Positions 25,463 to 34,184 of a DNA stretch of 61,848 bases are shown piece by piece. The first letter of the stretch is position 1. Each line of letters begins with the position of its first letter. A model generated the notes under the pieces. The model ran no database searches, was not told the origin of the DNA, and worked only from the letters and a program-made list of their open reading frames with translations. The position numbers and the translations under genes were made by a program. Source of the stretch: Bacteroidaceae bacterium (GTDB taxonomy: Bacteria; Bacteroidota; Bacteroidia; Bacteroidales; Bacteroidaceae); the NCBI GenBank assembly GCA_016292045.1, contig JAEEZX010000023.1:1-61848 (forward strand), in the 5' to 3' direction.

Positions 25463-26799
25463 TGGTCCATCTCCTGAATCAGTCCGGCTAATGAGAATAC
25501 CACAACGATATCCCCGGCTTTTATTTGTGTATTGCCGCTTATAGGAAGACCCACACCGTCGCGCACAAGACCGCCGAGGGTGACGCCTCGCGGGAAACTC
25601 ATATCCATAATTTTGTTCTTTGTGATTTCGCTTCCTTCCTGGGCGATAAATTCTGCCACATCGGCATTTGCTATCGTGAGTCGGTGCAATGATGCTACGT
25701 CTGTGTTCATCATCATCCGGTAGATATGCGATGCGGCAATGGTCTTCTTGTTGATGATTGTGCCGATATCAAGTTTCTCAGCCAGAGATACGTATTCAAT
25801 GTTCTCCACCTGTGCGACGGTTTTGCGTACGCCCAGCCGTTTTGCTGCCAGACAGGCCAGAATATTGTTTTCTGCGTTCGGAGTCAATGCGCAGAAAGCC
25901 TGCATTCCCCTGATACCTTCTTCAAGCAGCAGGTGTGTGTCGCGTCCGTCTCCCTGTATGATCATTGCGTCTTCCGTATTGAGAATTTCATTGAGCCTCT
26001 GACATCGTGCTTCATTCATCTCGATTACTTTCATGCGCATGTTTTCCGGACGGTTCTTTATCACATGGAATGCTATGCTTCCTCCTCCCATCACCATCAC
26101 GTCTTTCACGTCGGCATAGTTCTCCTTACCCACAAGCTGCCTTATTGTAAGGATATGCTTTTTTGTTGTCATGAAATAGGCAATATCGCCTTTTCGCAAT
26201 TCCGTGTCGCCGGTCGGTATGATTGTCTGTTCGTCGCGTTTCACGGCAACAATGTGATAGGGTGTATCTGCTTTGCAGAGTTTTTTTAGAGGCTTTCCGT
26301 AAAGAGCGGCAGCTTCTTCCCTCAGTTTCACGCCGAGCATGACAAGAGCTCCTCCGTGCACTTCCCAATACTGTCTTGCCCACGAGCGCTTCAGTCCTTC
26401 TATGATTTCTGCCGCAGCAAGTGTTTCGGGATAGATGAGCGAGTCGATGCCCATTCCCTTGAAGTGTGCCTGTGCAGCAGGTTGCATCCATTCCCAGTTG
26501 TCCACTCGTGCTACAGTTTTTTTCGCTCCCAAAGTGTGAGCGAGTGCGCAGCATGTCACATTTGTGGTTTCCGAGGGTGTCACAGCGATGAAAAGATCTG
26601 CGTGTTGCACTCCTGCTTCTTTCAGTCCCACGATGGATGTGGGAGACACATTGAGTGTCATCAGGTCGTAGTCCGACGAAGATAAGGCTTCCGTCTTGGC
26701 GGGATTCTCATCCACGACAACTATGTCTTGATTTTCCTTTGAGAGCAGTTCTGCCAGATGTGTGCCGACCGACCCTGCGCCTGCGATGATGATTTTCAT
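25405..26799 (-). CDS. trkA: Trk potassium uptake regulatory protein TrkA
   Basis: 464 residues with two RCK halves, each a Rossmann NAD-binding domain plus a TrkA-C domain. The first begins [19 protein letters not shown]; the second has [15 protein letters not shown] near residue 235. It gates the TrkH/TrkG potassium channel from the cytosolic side; no trkH is visible here. The start overlaps the dxs stop (ATGA), so dxs and trkA form one transcript. The 3' end overlaps the DUF4435 gene on the other strand. Confidence 0.95.
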   Translation of the reverse strand: MKIIIAGAGSVGTHLAELLSKENQDIVVVDENPAKTEALSSSDYDLMTLNVSPTSIVGLKEAGVQHADLFIAVTPSETTNVTCCALAHTLGAKKTVARVDNWEWMQPAAQAHFKGMGIDSLIYPETLAAAEIIEGLKRSWARQYWEVHGGALVMLGVKLREEAAALYGKPLKKLCKADTPYHIVAVKRDEQTIIPTGDTELRKGDIAYFMTTKKHILTIRQLVGKENYADVKDVMVMGGGSIAFHVIKNRPENMRMKVIEMNEARCQRLNEILNTEDAMIIQGDGRDTHLLLEEGIRGMQAFCALTPNAENNILACLAAKRLGVRKTVAQVENIEYVSLAEKLDIGTIINKKTIAASHIYRMMMNTDVASLHRLTIANADVAEFIAQEGSEITKNKIMDMSFPRGVTLGGLVRDGVGLPISGNTQIKAGDIVVVFSLAGLIQEMDHYFAASTSVISRLKSALIH

Positions 26800-28667
26800 G
26801 TTATCGCTTTCTTTATGTTCTCTTTATCGAGTCCCACGAGGTGGTATAGTTCCTTCGGAGTTCCGTGTTCCACGAAGTTGTCGGGAAGGCCCAGTCGCGT
26901 GATAGGTATGTCGTATCCGTGATCGCTCATCCATTCCATCACGGCGCTGCCCATTCCTCCCGTTCTGGTTCCGTCTTCTACGGTGACGATGCGCTTGAAG
27001 TTTCTTGCCACCTCTTCCAGCAACGTTTCGTCAAGGGGCTTGATATAGCGCATGTCGTATACGGCAGCTGTTGTGTCCTGTGCTGCTTCCAGAGCTACGT
27101 ATCCTATCGGTCCCAGTGTCAGCACAGCCACATCTTTTCCCTCCTTGATGCATCTGCCGCGACCGATTTCTTCAGGGCCTGCAGGGCGGGGTGCCGTCCC
27201 GTTTTGAGGGCGACAGCCTCTGGGATATCTGATGACGAACGGGCCGTCCTGCCCGAAGGCTCCGGTGCGCATCATACCCTTGAGGTCTTCCTCATCCAGG
27301 GGCGAGCAGATGGTGAGTCCCGGGATGGGTCGCAGGGCAGCCAGGTCGAATGCCCCGTGATGTGTTGCTCCGTCTTCTCCTACAAGTCCGGCCCTGTCCA
27401 GACACATCACCACGTGCAGACGTGAAATCGCCACATCGTGTATGATGTTGTCGTAGGCTCTCTGGGCGAACGATGAATATATGTTGCAGAACGGGATGAG
27501 TCCGTCTTTTGCCATTCCCGCAGCGAATGTCACAGCGTGTCCTTCTGCTATCCCCACGTCGAATGCCCTTTCCGGCATTTCCTTCATGAGTATGTTCATC
27601 GAACAGCCTGTCGGCATAGCCGGCGTAATACCGTAGATGCGCGGGTCTTCCTTTGCCAGTTCCAGCAACGTTTCGCCGAAGACATCCTGGAAGCGCGGCG
27701 GCTCTCCTTCGCTTGTTGTTTTTATTCTTTCGCCGGTCTCGGGTATGAATCGTCCTGGAGCGTGAAACACGGTGGGGTTCTTTTCTGCCGGCTCGTAGCC
27801 TTTTCCTTTCACGGTGTTGATATGCAGCAGTCTCGGACCTTTCATATCCTTGATACGCTGCAGCGTCTCCACCAGTCTCACCACATCGTGTCCGTCTTCG
27901 GGGCCGAAATATCGTATGTCCAGTCCTTCGAAGATGTTGCGCTGTCCCAGCAGCAGGCTCTTCACGGAGTTGTTGAATCGCAGTATCGAGCGTCGTCTCT
28001 TGTCGTCCATCCATCCCCATGCGCCCAGTTTCATTGCGGCAGTATTGCGCAGGCTGTTGTAGAACGGCGATGTGTGCAGGTTGTGCAGATATTGTTTCAT
28101 GCCTCCCACAGCTGTGTCTATACTCATATTGTTGTCGTTGAGTATGATGAGCAGGTTGTTGGGCGTTGTGGAGGCGTTGTTGAGTCCCTCGAAGGCAAGT
28201 CCTCCGCTCATGCTGCCGTCGCCTATCACAGCCACCACGTGGCGTTCGATATTCTGCTGTTTTGCGGCTACGGCCATTCCCAGCGCAACGGATATGCTGT
28301 TGGAGGCGTGTCCGCAGGTGTTGGTGTCGTATTCGCTTTCTTCCGGTGAGGGGAAGGGCTTGAGTCCTCCCATGTGTCGGTTGGTGTTGAACACTTTGCG
28401 TCTTCCCGTGAGTATCTTGTGTCCGTAGGCCTGATGCCCCACATCCCACACGATACGGTCTTCCGGCGTGTTGAAGACGTAGTGCAGAGCAACCGTCAGT
28501 TCAACGGCTCCCAGCGACGAGGCGAAATGCCCAGGGTTATCGCTGAGTGCTTTGATGAGGAATTCTCTCAGTTCCGCACACACTTGCGGCAACTGTTCCA
28601 CGGGCAATTGTCTCAAATCTCGCGGGAACTCTATACGGTCGAGGAGTTTGTTTGGCTCGTTTTGCAC
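26796..28667 (-). CDS. dxs: 1-deoxy-D-xylulose-5-phosphate synthase
   Basis: 623 residues starting at GTG; the nearby ATG at 28675 leads straight to a stop. It condenses pyruvate and glyceraldehyde 3-phosphate using thiamine diphosphate, the first step of the MEP isoprenoid pathway. Visible motifs: [36 protein letters not shown], the TPP motif [16 protein letters not shown], and [18 protein letters not shown] of the transketolase pyrimidine domain. Full length. trkA follows with a four-base overlap. Confidence 0.95.
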   Translation of the reverse strand: MQNEPNKLLDRIEFPRDLRQLPVEQLPQVCAELREFLIKALSDNPGHFASSLGAVELTVALHYVFNTPEDRIVWDVGHQAYGHKILTGRRKVFNTNRHMGGLKPFPSPEESEYDTNTCGHASNSISVALGMAVAAKQQNIERHVVAVIGDGSMSGGLAFEGLNNASTTPNNLLIILNDNNMSIDTAVGGMKQYLHNLHTSPFYNSLRNTAAMKLGAWGWMDDKRRRSILRFNNSVKSLLLGQRNIFEGLDIRYFGPEDGHDVVRLVETLQRIKDMKGPRLLHINTVKGKGYEPAEKNPTVFHAPGRFIPETGERIKTTSEGEPPRFQDVFGETLLELAKEDPRIYGITPAMPTGCSMNILMKEMPERAFDVGIAEGHAVTFAAGMAKDGLIPFCNIYSSFAQRAYDNIIHDVAISRLHVVMCLDRAGLVGEDGATHHGAFDLAALRPIPGLTICSPLDEEDLKGMMRTGAFGQDGPFVIRYPRGCRPQNGTAPRPAGPEEIGRGRCIKEGKDVAVLTLGPIGYVALEAAQDTTAAVYDMRYIKPLDETLLEEVARNFKRIVTVEDGTRTGGMGSAVMEWMSDHGYDIPITRLGLPDNFVEHGTPKELYHLVGLDKENIKKAIT

Positions 28668-28687
28668 TAGTTCATTTTATTTTCCTT

Positions 28688-28696
28688 GCAAAAGTA
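28688..28696 (-). promoter_or_regulatory. -7 element for dxs-trkA
   Basis: TACTTTTGC on the minus strand, 20 bases upstream of the dxs GTG; this short distance supports that start. Confidence 0.55.
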
Positions 28697-28740
28697 CGAA
28701 AAAAGTTAGGAGTGGAGCTACGGGAGTGGATAGTTTTTTG

Positions 28741-28749
28741 TAAATTTGC
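28741..28749 (+). promoter_or_regulatory. -7 element for the GSCFA-murF/alr operon
   Basis: TAAATTTGC, 30 bases before the GSCFA ATG, divergent from the dxs promoter. Confidence 0.5.
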
Positions 28750-28779
28750 CGGAAATAATATGAAAACCGCGTCCAACTG

Positions 28780-29538
28780 ATGGATTCTTCCCTTCGATAC
28801 GTGCTTCTTGGCAGTTGTTTTGCCCAAAATGTCGGGCAGAGGATGTGCCATGACGGTTGGGATGCCATAGTGAATCCTCTCGGCACGCTCTACAACCCCG
28901 AGAGCCTTCGTTCCTGCCTCTCTCAGGCATTGGATGGCGGTGAACTTCCTCTCTTCTTCGATGAGGCTATGCAGGAGTGGCGCTGCTGGCTGGCCAATAC
29001 GCATTTCCGGGCTTCTGCCCGTGAGGAATGCGCCCGTCTGGTCGGTGAGGCTTTTGCCGCTCTGCGCGACAGACTTCTGGCAGCAGATGTCCTTATCCTG
29101 ACGCTTGGCACCAATGTCGTCTATACGACACCTTCTCCTCTCAATTCCGGGCAGCCTCTTGTGGTGGCAAACTGCCAGCGCCAGCCCGACCGTCTCTTCC
29201 GTGAGGAGAGGATGGATGTCTCCCAGGTGACAGCTTCTCTTCTGGAATCGCTGCGTTGCCTGCATCGCCACAATCCCCGTTGCCGCGTGCTCCTCACCGT
29301 CAGTCCCTACCGCTATCGCAAGTACGGTCTTCACGGCAATGCGCTCTCCAAGGCCGTCCTTCTGATGGCTGTGGAGGCTGTGCAGCAGGAGCAGCCCTCA
29401 GTGATGTATTTCCCGTCTTTCGAGATAATGATTGACGAACTTCGTGACTACAAATTTTACGCCTCCGACGGTCTTCATCCCAGCGAGGAGGCCATTGATA
29501 TACTATGGAAAAGATTTCAAGAATTTCCGATTGGATAG
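28780..29538 (+). CDS. GSCFA-domain protein
   Basis: 252 residues. GSCFAQNVG at 11-19 is the motif that names the family; NPLGTLYNP and the C-terminal YASDGLHPSEEAIDILW (Asp-x-x-His) fit an SGNH-like hydrolase, perhaps a carbohydrate esterase. Most family members have about 10-15 residues before GSCFA. Here an in-frame stop precedes, and an ATG at 28760 in another frame would join if the A4 run at 28763-28766 had one more A, so the start may be slightly frameshifted. It overlaps murF-alr by 34 bases, tying it to cell-wall synthesis genes. Confidence 0.85.
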   Translation: MDSSLRYVLLGSCFAQNVGQRMCHDGWDAIVNPLGTLYNPESLRSCLSQALDGGELPLFFDEAMQEWRCWLANTHFRASAREECARLVGEAFAALRDRLLAADVLILTLGTNVVYTTPSPLNSGQPLVVANCQRQPDRLFREERMDVSQVTASLLESLRCLHRHNPRCRVLLTVSPYRYRKYGLHGNALSKAVLLMAVEAVQQEQPSVMYFPSFEIMIDELRDYKFYASDGLHPSEEAIDILWKRFQEFPIG

Positions 29539-31793
29539 GAGCCCGTCCCGTCGGTCCTTCCGACGGCGTGGTGGAACATCTGCTCACCGATTCGCGCAGC
29601 CTGTGTTTCCCCGAGACGACGCTCTTCTTTGCTCTCCGCACAGCTACGGGCGACGGTCATCGCTACATTGCCGACCTTCTGACTCGCGGTGTGCACATGT
29701 TCGTTGTGGAGCAGCTTCCCCGCCAGCCTGAACCCTCCGCGACATATCTCGTCGTCGAAGATTCGTTGCAGGCTCTCCAGCGTCTCGCTGCCCGCCATCG
29801 TGAACAATACGATATTCCCGTCATTGCCATCACGGGCAGTAACGGCAAGACCACCGTCAAGGAGTGGCTCTATCAGATGCTTTCTCCCGACTACGTGGTG
29901 ACGCGCTCTCCCCGCAGCTACAATTCGCAGATAGGTGTGCCTCTGTCCGTATGGGGACTTTCCGGGCGCACCCAGATTGGTATCTTCGAGGCAGGTATTT
30001 CCCAGCCGGGCGAGATGGAGTCTCTGGCTGCTATCATACAGCCTACGATAGGCGTATTCACGGGTCTCGGCGACGCCCACCAGGAGTTTTTCTCTTCTAT
30101 GGAGGAGAAGCGCCGTGAGAAGTGGCGTCTCTTTGATGGTTGCGAGCGTGTGTTCTCCATCGGCGAGGGCAACGATCCCTTGCTCGAGGGCAAGAGGCTG
30201 TGTGCCGAAGTGTGCCGCTATCTGGGTATGGGCGAGGATGTTATCGCAGAGCGTATGAATAATCTCGAATCCGTTGCGATGCGTCTGGAGGTGAAGCAGG
30301 GACGTCACGACTGCGTGCTCATCAACGATTCCTACAACAACGACCTCTCGTCGCTCGACACCGCTCTGGATTTCATGATGCGCCGTCCTGAGCGCCGTGA
30401 CCGTCAGCGTGTGCTCATCCTTTCCGACATCTATCAGACGGGACTCTCCGAGCAGCAGCTCGTCAGGCACGTGCGTGCTCTCCTTCAGAGTCGCGGCATC
30501 GACATCTTCATAGGTATCGGTCCTGTGCTGTCGCAGAGCGGATTGGGATACGGTTTTGCCGACACGGAGTCGTTCATGCAGAGCGAACTGTTCCAGAGGC
30601 TTCACGGAGCTCTCATCCTCATCAAGGGTGCCCGCCGTTTCCGTTTCGAGGCCATCACGGGTGCTTTGGAGCAGAAGGTTCACGAGACGGTCCTGGAGGT
30701 CAATCTCGCTGCTGTGGTGGAGAATCTCAATCACTATCGTTCCTTCCTCCTTCACGATGCTTCGCGCGACACCCACGCTACGCCTTTCGTCTGCATGGTC
30801 AAGGCGGATGCCTACGGAGCCGGTGCCGTCGAGGTGTCGAAGACGCTGCAGGATCAGGGTGTTTCCTATCTTGCCGTAGCTGTGGCCGACGAGGGTGCTC
30901 AGTTGCGTGCGGCCGGCATCACTGCGGGTATTATGGTGATGAACCCCGAGATGTCCAGTTTCGACACTCTCTTCGAGTACAATCTCGAACCGGAGGTATA
31001 TTCCTTCCGTCTGCTCGATGCCCTTGTACGTGCAGCAGAGAAGTCGGGTGTCACGGATTTCCCCATACATATCAAGCTCGACACAGGTATGCACCGTCTG
31101 GGTTTCGACCCCGAGAAGGATATGCCCGAACTCCTGCGCCATCTGCATCGTCAGTCGGCACTTGTGCCCCGCAGCGTGTTCTCCCATTTCGTGGGCAGCG
31201 ACAGCGATGACTTCGATGCCTTCTCCCGCGAGCAGTACCGTCGCTTCACCGTTGGTGCGAACGCTCTTCAGGAAGGTTTTTCCCATCATATCCTGCGCCA
31301 CATCTGCAATTCTGCCGGTATAGAGCATTTCCCTGAATACCAGCACGACCTCTGCCGTCTGGGCCTCGGTCTCTACGGTATCGACTCGCGCACCAACGCC
31401 ATGCTTTCCAATGTCTCCACGCTCAAGACCACCATCCTCCAGATACATGATATCCCGGCCGGCGAGACGGTGGGCTACTCCCGCAAGGGACGTCTGCAGC
31501 GCGATTCCCGCATCGCAGTGCTTCCCATCGGTTATGCCGACGGTCTCAACCGTCTTCTGGGCGGCGGACGGGGTTATTGCCTGGTCAACGGTCACAAGGC
31601 CCCCTACGTGGGCAATATCTGCATGGACGTCTCGATGATAGATGTCACTGATGTGCCCTGTCGGGAAGGCGACACGGCGGTTATCTTCGGAGAAGCCCTT
31701 TCGCCCAGCGTGCTTGCCGAACTCATCGGCACGATTCCCTACGAGATACTCACCTCCGTTTCCTCCCGTGTGAAGCGCGTCTATTTCCAGTAA
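29505..31793 (+). CDS. murF-alr: Bifunctional MurF ligase / alanine racemase
   Basis: 762 residues, a fusion found in Bacteroidetes. The N-terminal half is Mur ligase-like: AITGSNGKTTVKEWLYQ is the ATP loop (about 109-125) and LINDSYNNDLSSLD follows. The C-terminal half (from about 395) is a fold-III alanine racemase: MVKADAYGAGAVEV carries the PLP lysine and LPIGYADGLNRLL the second catalytic region, with NICMDVSMIDVTD near the end. It supplies D-Ala and may add D-Ala-D-Ala to UDP-MurNAc tripeptide; in fused proteins the ligase half may be degenerate. Stop overlaps the nuclease start (TAATG). Confidence 0.93.
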   Translation: MEKISRISDWIGARPVGPSDGVVEHLLTDSRSLCFPETTLFFALRTATGDGHRYIADLLTRGVHMFVVEQLPRQPEPSATYLVVEDSLQALQRLAARHREQYDIPVIAITGSNGKTTVKEWLYQMLSPDYVVTRSPRSYNSQIGVPLSVWGLSGRTQIGIFEAGISQPGEMESLAAIIQPTIGVFTGLGDAHQEFFSSMEEKRREKWRLFDGCERVFSIGEGNDPLLEGKRLCAEVCRYLGMGEDVIAERMNNLESVAMRLEVKQGRHDCVLINDSYNNDLSSLDTALDFMMRRPERRDRQRVLILSDIYQTGLSEQQLVRHVRALLQSRGIDIFIGIGPVLSQSGLGYGFADTESFMQSELFQRLHGALILIKGARRFRFEAITGALEQKVHETVLEVNLAAVVENLNHYRSFLLHDASRDTHATPFVCMVKADAYGAGAVEVSKTLQDQGVSYLAVAVADEGAQLRAAGITAGIMVMNPEMSSFDTLFEYNLEPEVYSFRLLDALVRAAEKSGVTDFPIHIKLDTGMHRLGFDPEKDMPELLRHLHRQSALVPRSVFSHFVGSDSDDFDAFSREQYRRFTVGANALQEGFSHHILRHICNSAGIEHFPEYQHDLCRLGLGLYGIDSRTNAMLSNVSTLKTTILQIHDIPAGETVGYSRKGRLQRDSRIAVLPIGYADGLNRLLGGGRGYCLVNGHKAPYVGNICMDVSMIDVTDVPCREGDTAVIFGEALSPSVLAELIGTIPYEILTSVSSRVKRVYFQ

Positions 31794-32638
31794 TGCCCTC
31801 CGTGATGAAGCAGTCGCCGCTCTTTCTCTTCGTGCTTTTCGTCGTTCTGGCGGCATATCTTGTGTCTGTAGCGATGGATAGTAATAAAGGTGTATGTCAG
31901 GGAGATAGCATTGTGGGATTAAAGCGTGACTCTAATATTATAGAAACGCCTCTCTACGAGCGTCCGCAGCTCTCCGACGACGATTTTCTGGTGGAGCACA
32001 CGGGCTTTGCTCTCTCTTTCGATATGGAGACCAACTGCCCCCGCTGGGTGGCTTGGGAGCTCACAGGCGAGGAGGTGGAGACGAAGGCTGTGGTGCGTGG
32101 CAACGACTTCAGGGGCGACCCTCTCGTGCCTGCCTCTCACAGGGTGGAGGCCTCCGACTATCGCGAGTCGGGCTACGATCGCGGTCACATGTGTCCGGCC
32201 GGTGACATGAAGTGGAGCAGCCGGTCGATGTCCGACTGTTTCTACATGAGCAACATCTGTCCTCAGGTGGGTGAACTCAACCGCCGCTGGTGGGAGCATC
32301 TTGAGTCGGCCTGCCGTCGCTGGGCCCGTCGGGAGGGCAGCGTGTATATCTGCTGCGGTCCTCTCTTCAAGTCCTCACGTCGTCAGAAGACGGTAGGCGG
32401 CAATGTCAGGGTGCGTGTGCCAAACGGTTTCTTCAAGGTGGTTCTCTCGCTGTGCGAGGGCGCTGAGAAGGCGATAGGTTTTGTGTATTCCAATCGCGAC
32501 AGCCGTCAGCCTATGGATTCGGCTGTGTGCACTGTGGACAGCGTGGAGATGCTCACGGGTCTTGATTTCTTTCCCCTGCTGCCCGATTCCCTGGAGGATA
32601 GGGTGGAGGCTTCCTCCAATCTCAAGGCCTGGAAGTAA
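31793..32638 (+). CDS. DNA/RNA non-specific endonuclease (NucA family), membrane-anchored
   Basis: 281 residues, starting in the TAATG overlap at 31793; an ATG at 31805 is an alternative. A hydrophobic segment at about 8-28 is a signal anchor or uncleaved signal peptide, directing the enzyme outside the cytosol. The beta-beta-alpha-metal nuclease motif is YDRGHMCPAGDM with DRGH at 129-132 and the Asn in SNICPQVGELNRRWW. It probably degrades extracellular or periplasmic nucleic acid. It is last in the GSCFA/murF-alr run and converges on the 5'-nucleotidase gene. Confidence 0.93.
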   Translation: MPSVMKQSPLFLFVLFVVLAAYLVSVAMDSNKGVCQGDSIVGLKRDSNIIETPLYERPQLSDDDFLVEHTGFALSFDMETNCPRWVAWELTGEEVETKAVVRGNDFRGDPLVPASHRVEASDYRESGYDRGHMCPAGDMKWSSRSMSDCFYMSNICPQVGELNRRWWEHLESACRRWARREGSVYICCGPLFKSSRRQKTVGGNVRVRVPNGFFKVVLSLCEGAEKAIGFVYSNRDSRQPMDSAVCTVDSVEMLTGLDFFPLLPDSLEDRVEASSNLKAWK

Positions 32639-32646
32639 CTACTCGT

Positions 32647-34179
32647 CTACTTGTCCACTAAAACAATCCTTCCTTGCGGGCGTGCGTAGCGTTCGGGTAT
32701 GATGCCTCCCAGCGTTTCCCTTATATACTGCTCCACAACGTCCCGGCACAGTGTCGGTGCAGCTGTCACTACGGGGCAGTCGCGCAGCACGTTGTAGAAT
32801 CCGCCAATCCTGTAGTACGACCCCACGGCCACATTGTAGATTCTCTCAGGGTCGATTGCTGAGTATTCGCCGCTTCCGGCCACTTCCACCATCACGTCGC
32901 TCACCGTGTGGCCGGCTGTGTTTATGGTGTATCTCAGTCCCGAGCATTGCGGGAAGCTGCCGTCGCTTTCAGGTGTCTTTGCCGTGCACTTCTTGAGTGT
33001 CTCTATGATTTGCGCCCCGGTGGCCTTGATGCAGCATATATTGTTGTTGTAGGGCAGGAGCGATATGATATCTCCGTAGGTGACGGTGCCGGCCGCTATG
33101 TCGTTGCGCAGGCCTCCTCCGTTTTCCAGCGCTATCTCGGCTCCGAAGAAGTGTCGGTAGGCGTCTGTCACCAGGTCTCCTGCATTTGTCTCATGCCAGC
33201 GCACGCTGTTGTTGCCTTTCCCGTCGGTCACTTCGAGGGGGAAACGGCTGCTGCCCGCCACTTTCCCTGCCACGCTTTTCATCAGCGCTCTCACGCTGTC
33301 GGTTGTCGCCTTCACGCGGGCGTTCTCGTAGGGAATCTCTGCTGTCGGGATGAGCTCCGTTGTGATGCGTCCGTCCTTGATGAGCAGTTTTCCCACGTTG
33401 GCAAACAGCGTTCCCGTCTGGGTGACAGGCACCTCTCTACCGTCCCTGTTCTTCACCTCTTCGCCCCTCACCACAGAGTGGCTGTGTCCGTCCACCACGG
33501 CGTCGATACCCCTCGTGGCGGCTATTGTGAGGTGGGAGTTGAATCCCATCGACTGTGTCATTTCGCCCACGTGCAGCAGTGCCACCACGTAGTCGGCACC
33601 TTCTCTGCGTGCCTCGTCTGTGGCCTGCTGTATCAGGGTGTGGAAGCTGTCGGCCCTGAGGTCGTAGGTCGCGGCGCCTTTCGTGTCGTAGAATGCGTAT
33701 TTCTCCAGCAGCATCGTCTCGGGTGTGAGGGCTCCGATGAATGCTATGCGTCTGTCGCCGCACTGTTGCATCACGTATTTCGCGTAGCAGGGCTCCGCGG
33801 CTCCCGCCTTGCAGAGATTCACGCATGTCACGGGTGCTCCGATGCCGCTCAGCAGTTCCTGCATACGCTCTGTGCCGTAGTCGAATTCGTGGTTGCCCGG
33901 CGTGACGGCCTGATAGCCCATGTTGCGCATCACGTCGGCTACGTACTGTCCCTGCGACAGGGCTCCTGCCGTGCCTCCCTGCAGGAAGTCTCCGCAGCTC
34001 ACCATGACGACGTATGCCGTATCCTGTGCGGCAATGGCGTCGCGCAGTCCTGCCATCCGTGCGTATCCGTCTATGGCGCAGTGCACGTCGTTCTCGTAGA
34101 GCACCACGATGCTCTTCTCCTGTGCCCACACAGCTGCTACAGTCATTGCTGCCGCTATCGCCGCCAGTATTTTTCTCAT
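32647..34179 (-). CDS. Secreted 5'-nucleotidase / metallophosphatase (UshA-like)
   Basis: 510 residues. Start at 34179 chosen because MRKILAAIAAAMTVAAVWA is a signal peptide and lies five bases after the CotH stop; the same frame stays open far upstream only as a shadow of CotH. The metallophosphatase domain has ENDVHCAIDG (D-x-H), GDFLQGG, PGNHEFDYG and VDGHSHS; the C-terminal 5'-nucleotidase domain has NSVRWHETNAGDLVTDAYR and ALENGGGLRNDI. It would release nucleosides and phosphate in the periplasm. Co-transcribed with CotH and nhaC. Confidence 0.9.
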   Translation of the reverse strand: MRKILAAIAAAMTVAAVWAQEKSIVVLYENDVHCAIDGYARMAGLRDAIAAQDTAYVVMVSCGDFLQGGTAGALSQGQYVADVMRNMGYQAVTPGNHEFDYGTERMQELLSGIGAPVTCVNLCKAGAAEPCYAKYVMQQCGDRRIAFIGALTPETMLLEKYAFYDTKGAATYDLRADSFHTLIQQATDEARREGADYVVALLHVGEMTQSMGFNSHLTIAATRGIDAVVDGHSHSVVRGEEVKNRDGREVPVTQTGTLFANVGKLLIKDGRITTELIPTAEIPYENARVKATTDSVRALMKSVAGKVAGSSRFPLEVTDGKGNNSVRWHETNAGDLVTDAYRHFFGAEIALENGGGLRNDIAAGTVTYGDIISLLPYNNNICCIKATGAQIIETLKKCTAKTPESDGSFPQCSGLRYTINTAGHTVSDVMVEVAGSGEYSAIDPERIYNVAVGSYYRIGGFYNVLRDCPVVTAAPTLCRDVVEQYIRETLGGIIPERYARPQGRIVLVDK

Positions 34180-34184
34180 TCCCG

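Noticed and set aside
29517..31856. 779-codon frame on the minus strand
   Set aside because: It lies wholly opposite murF-alr, whose motifs are unmistakable; its length comes from the codon bias of the real gene.
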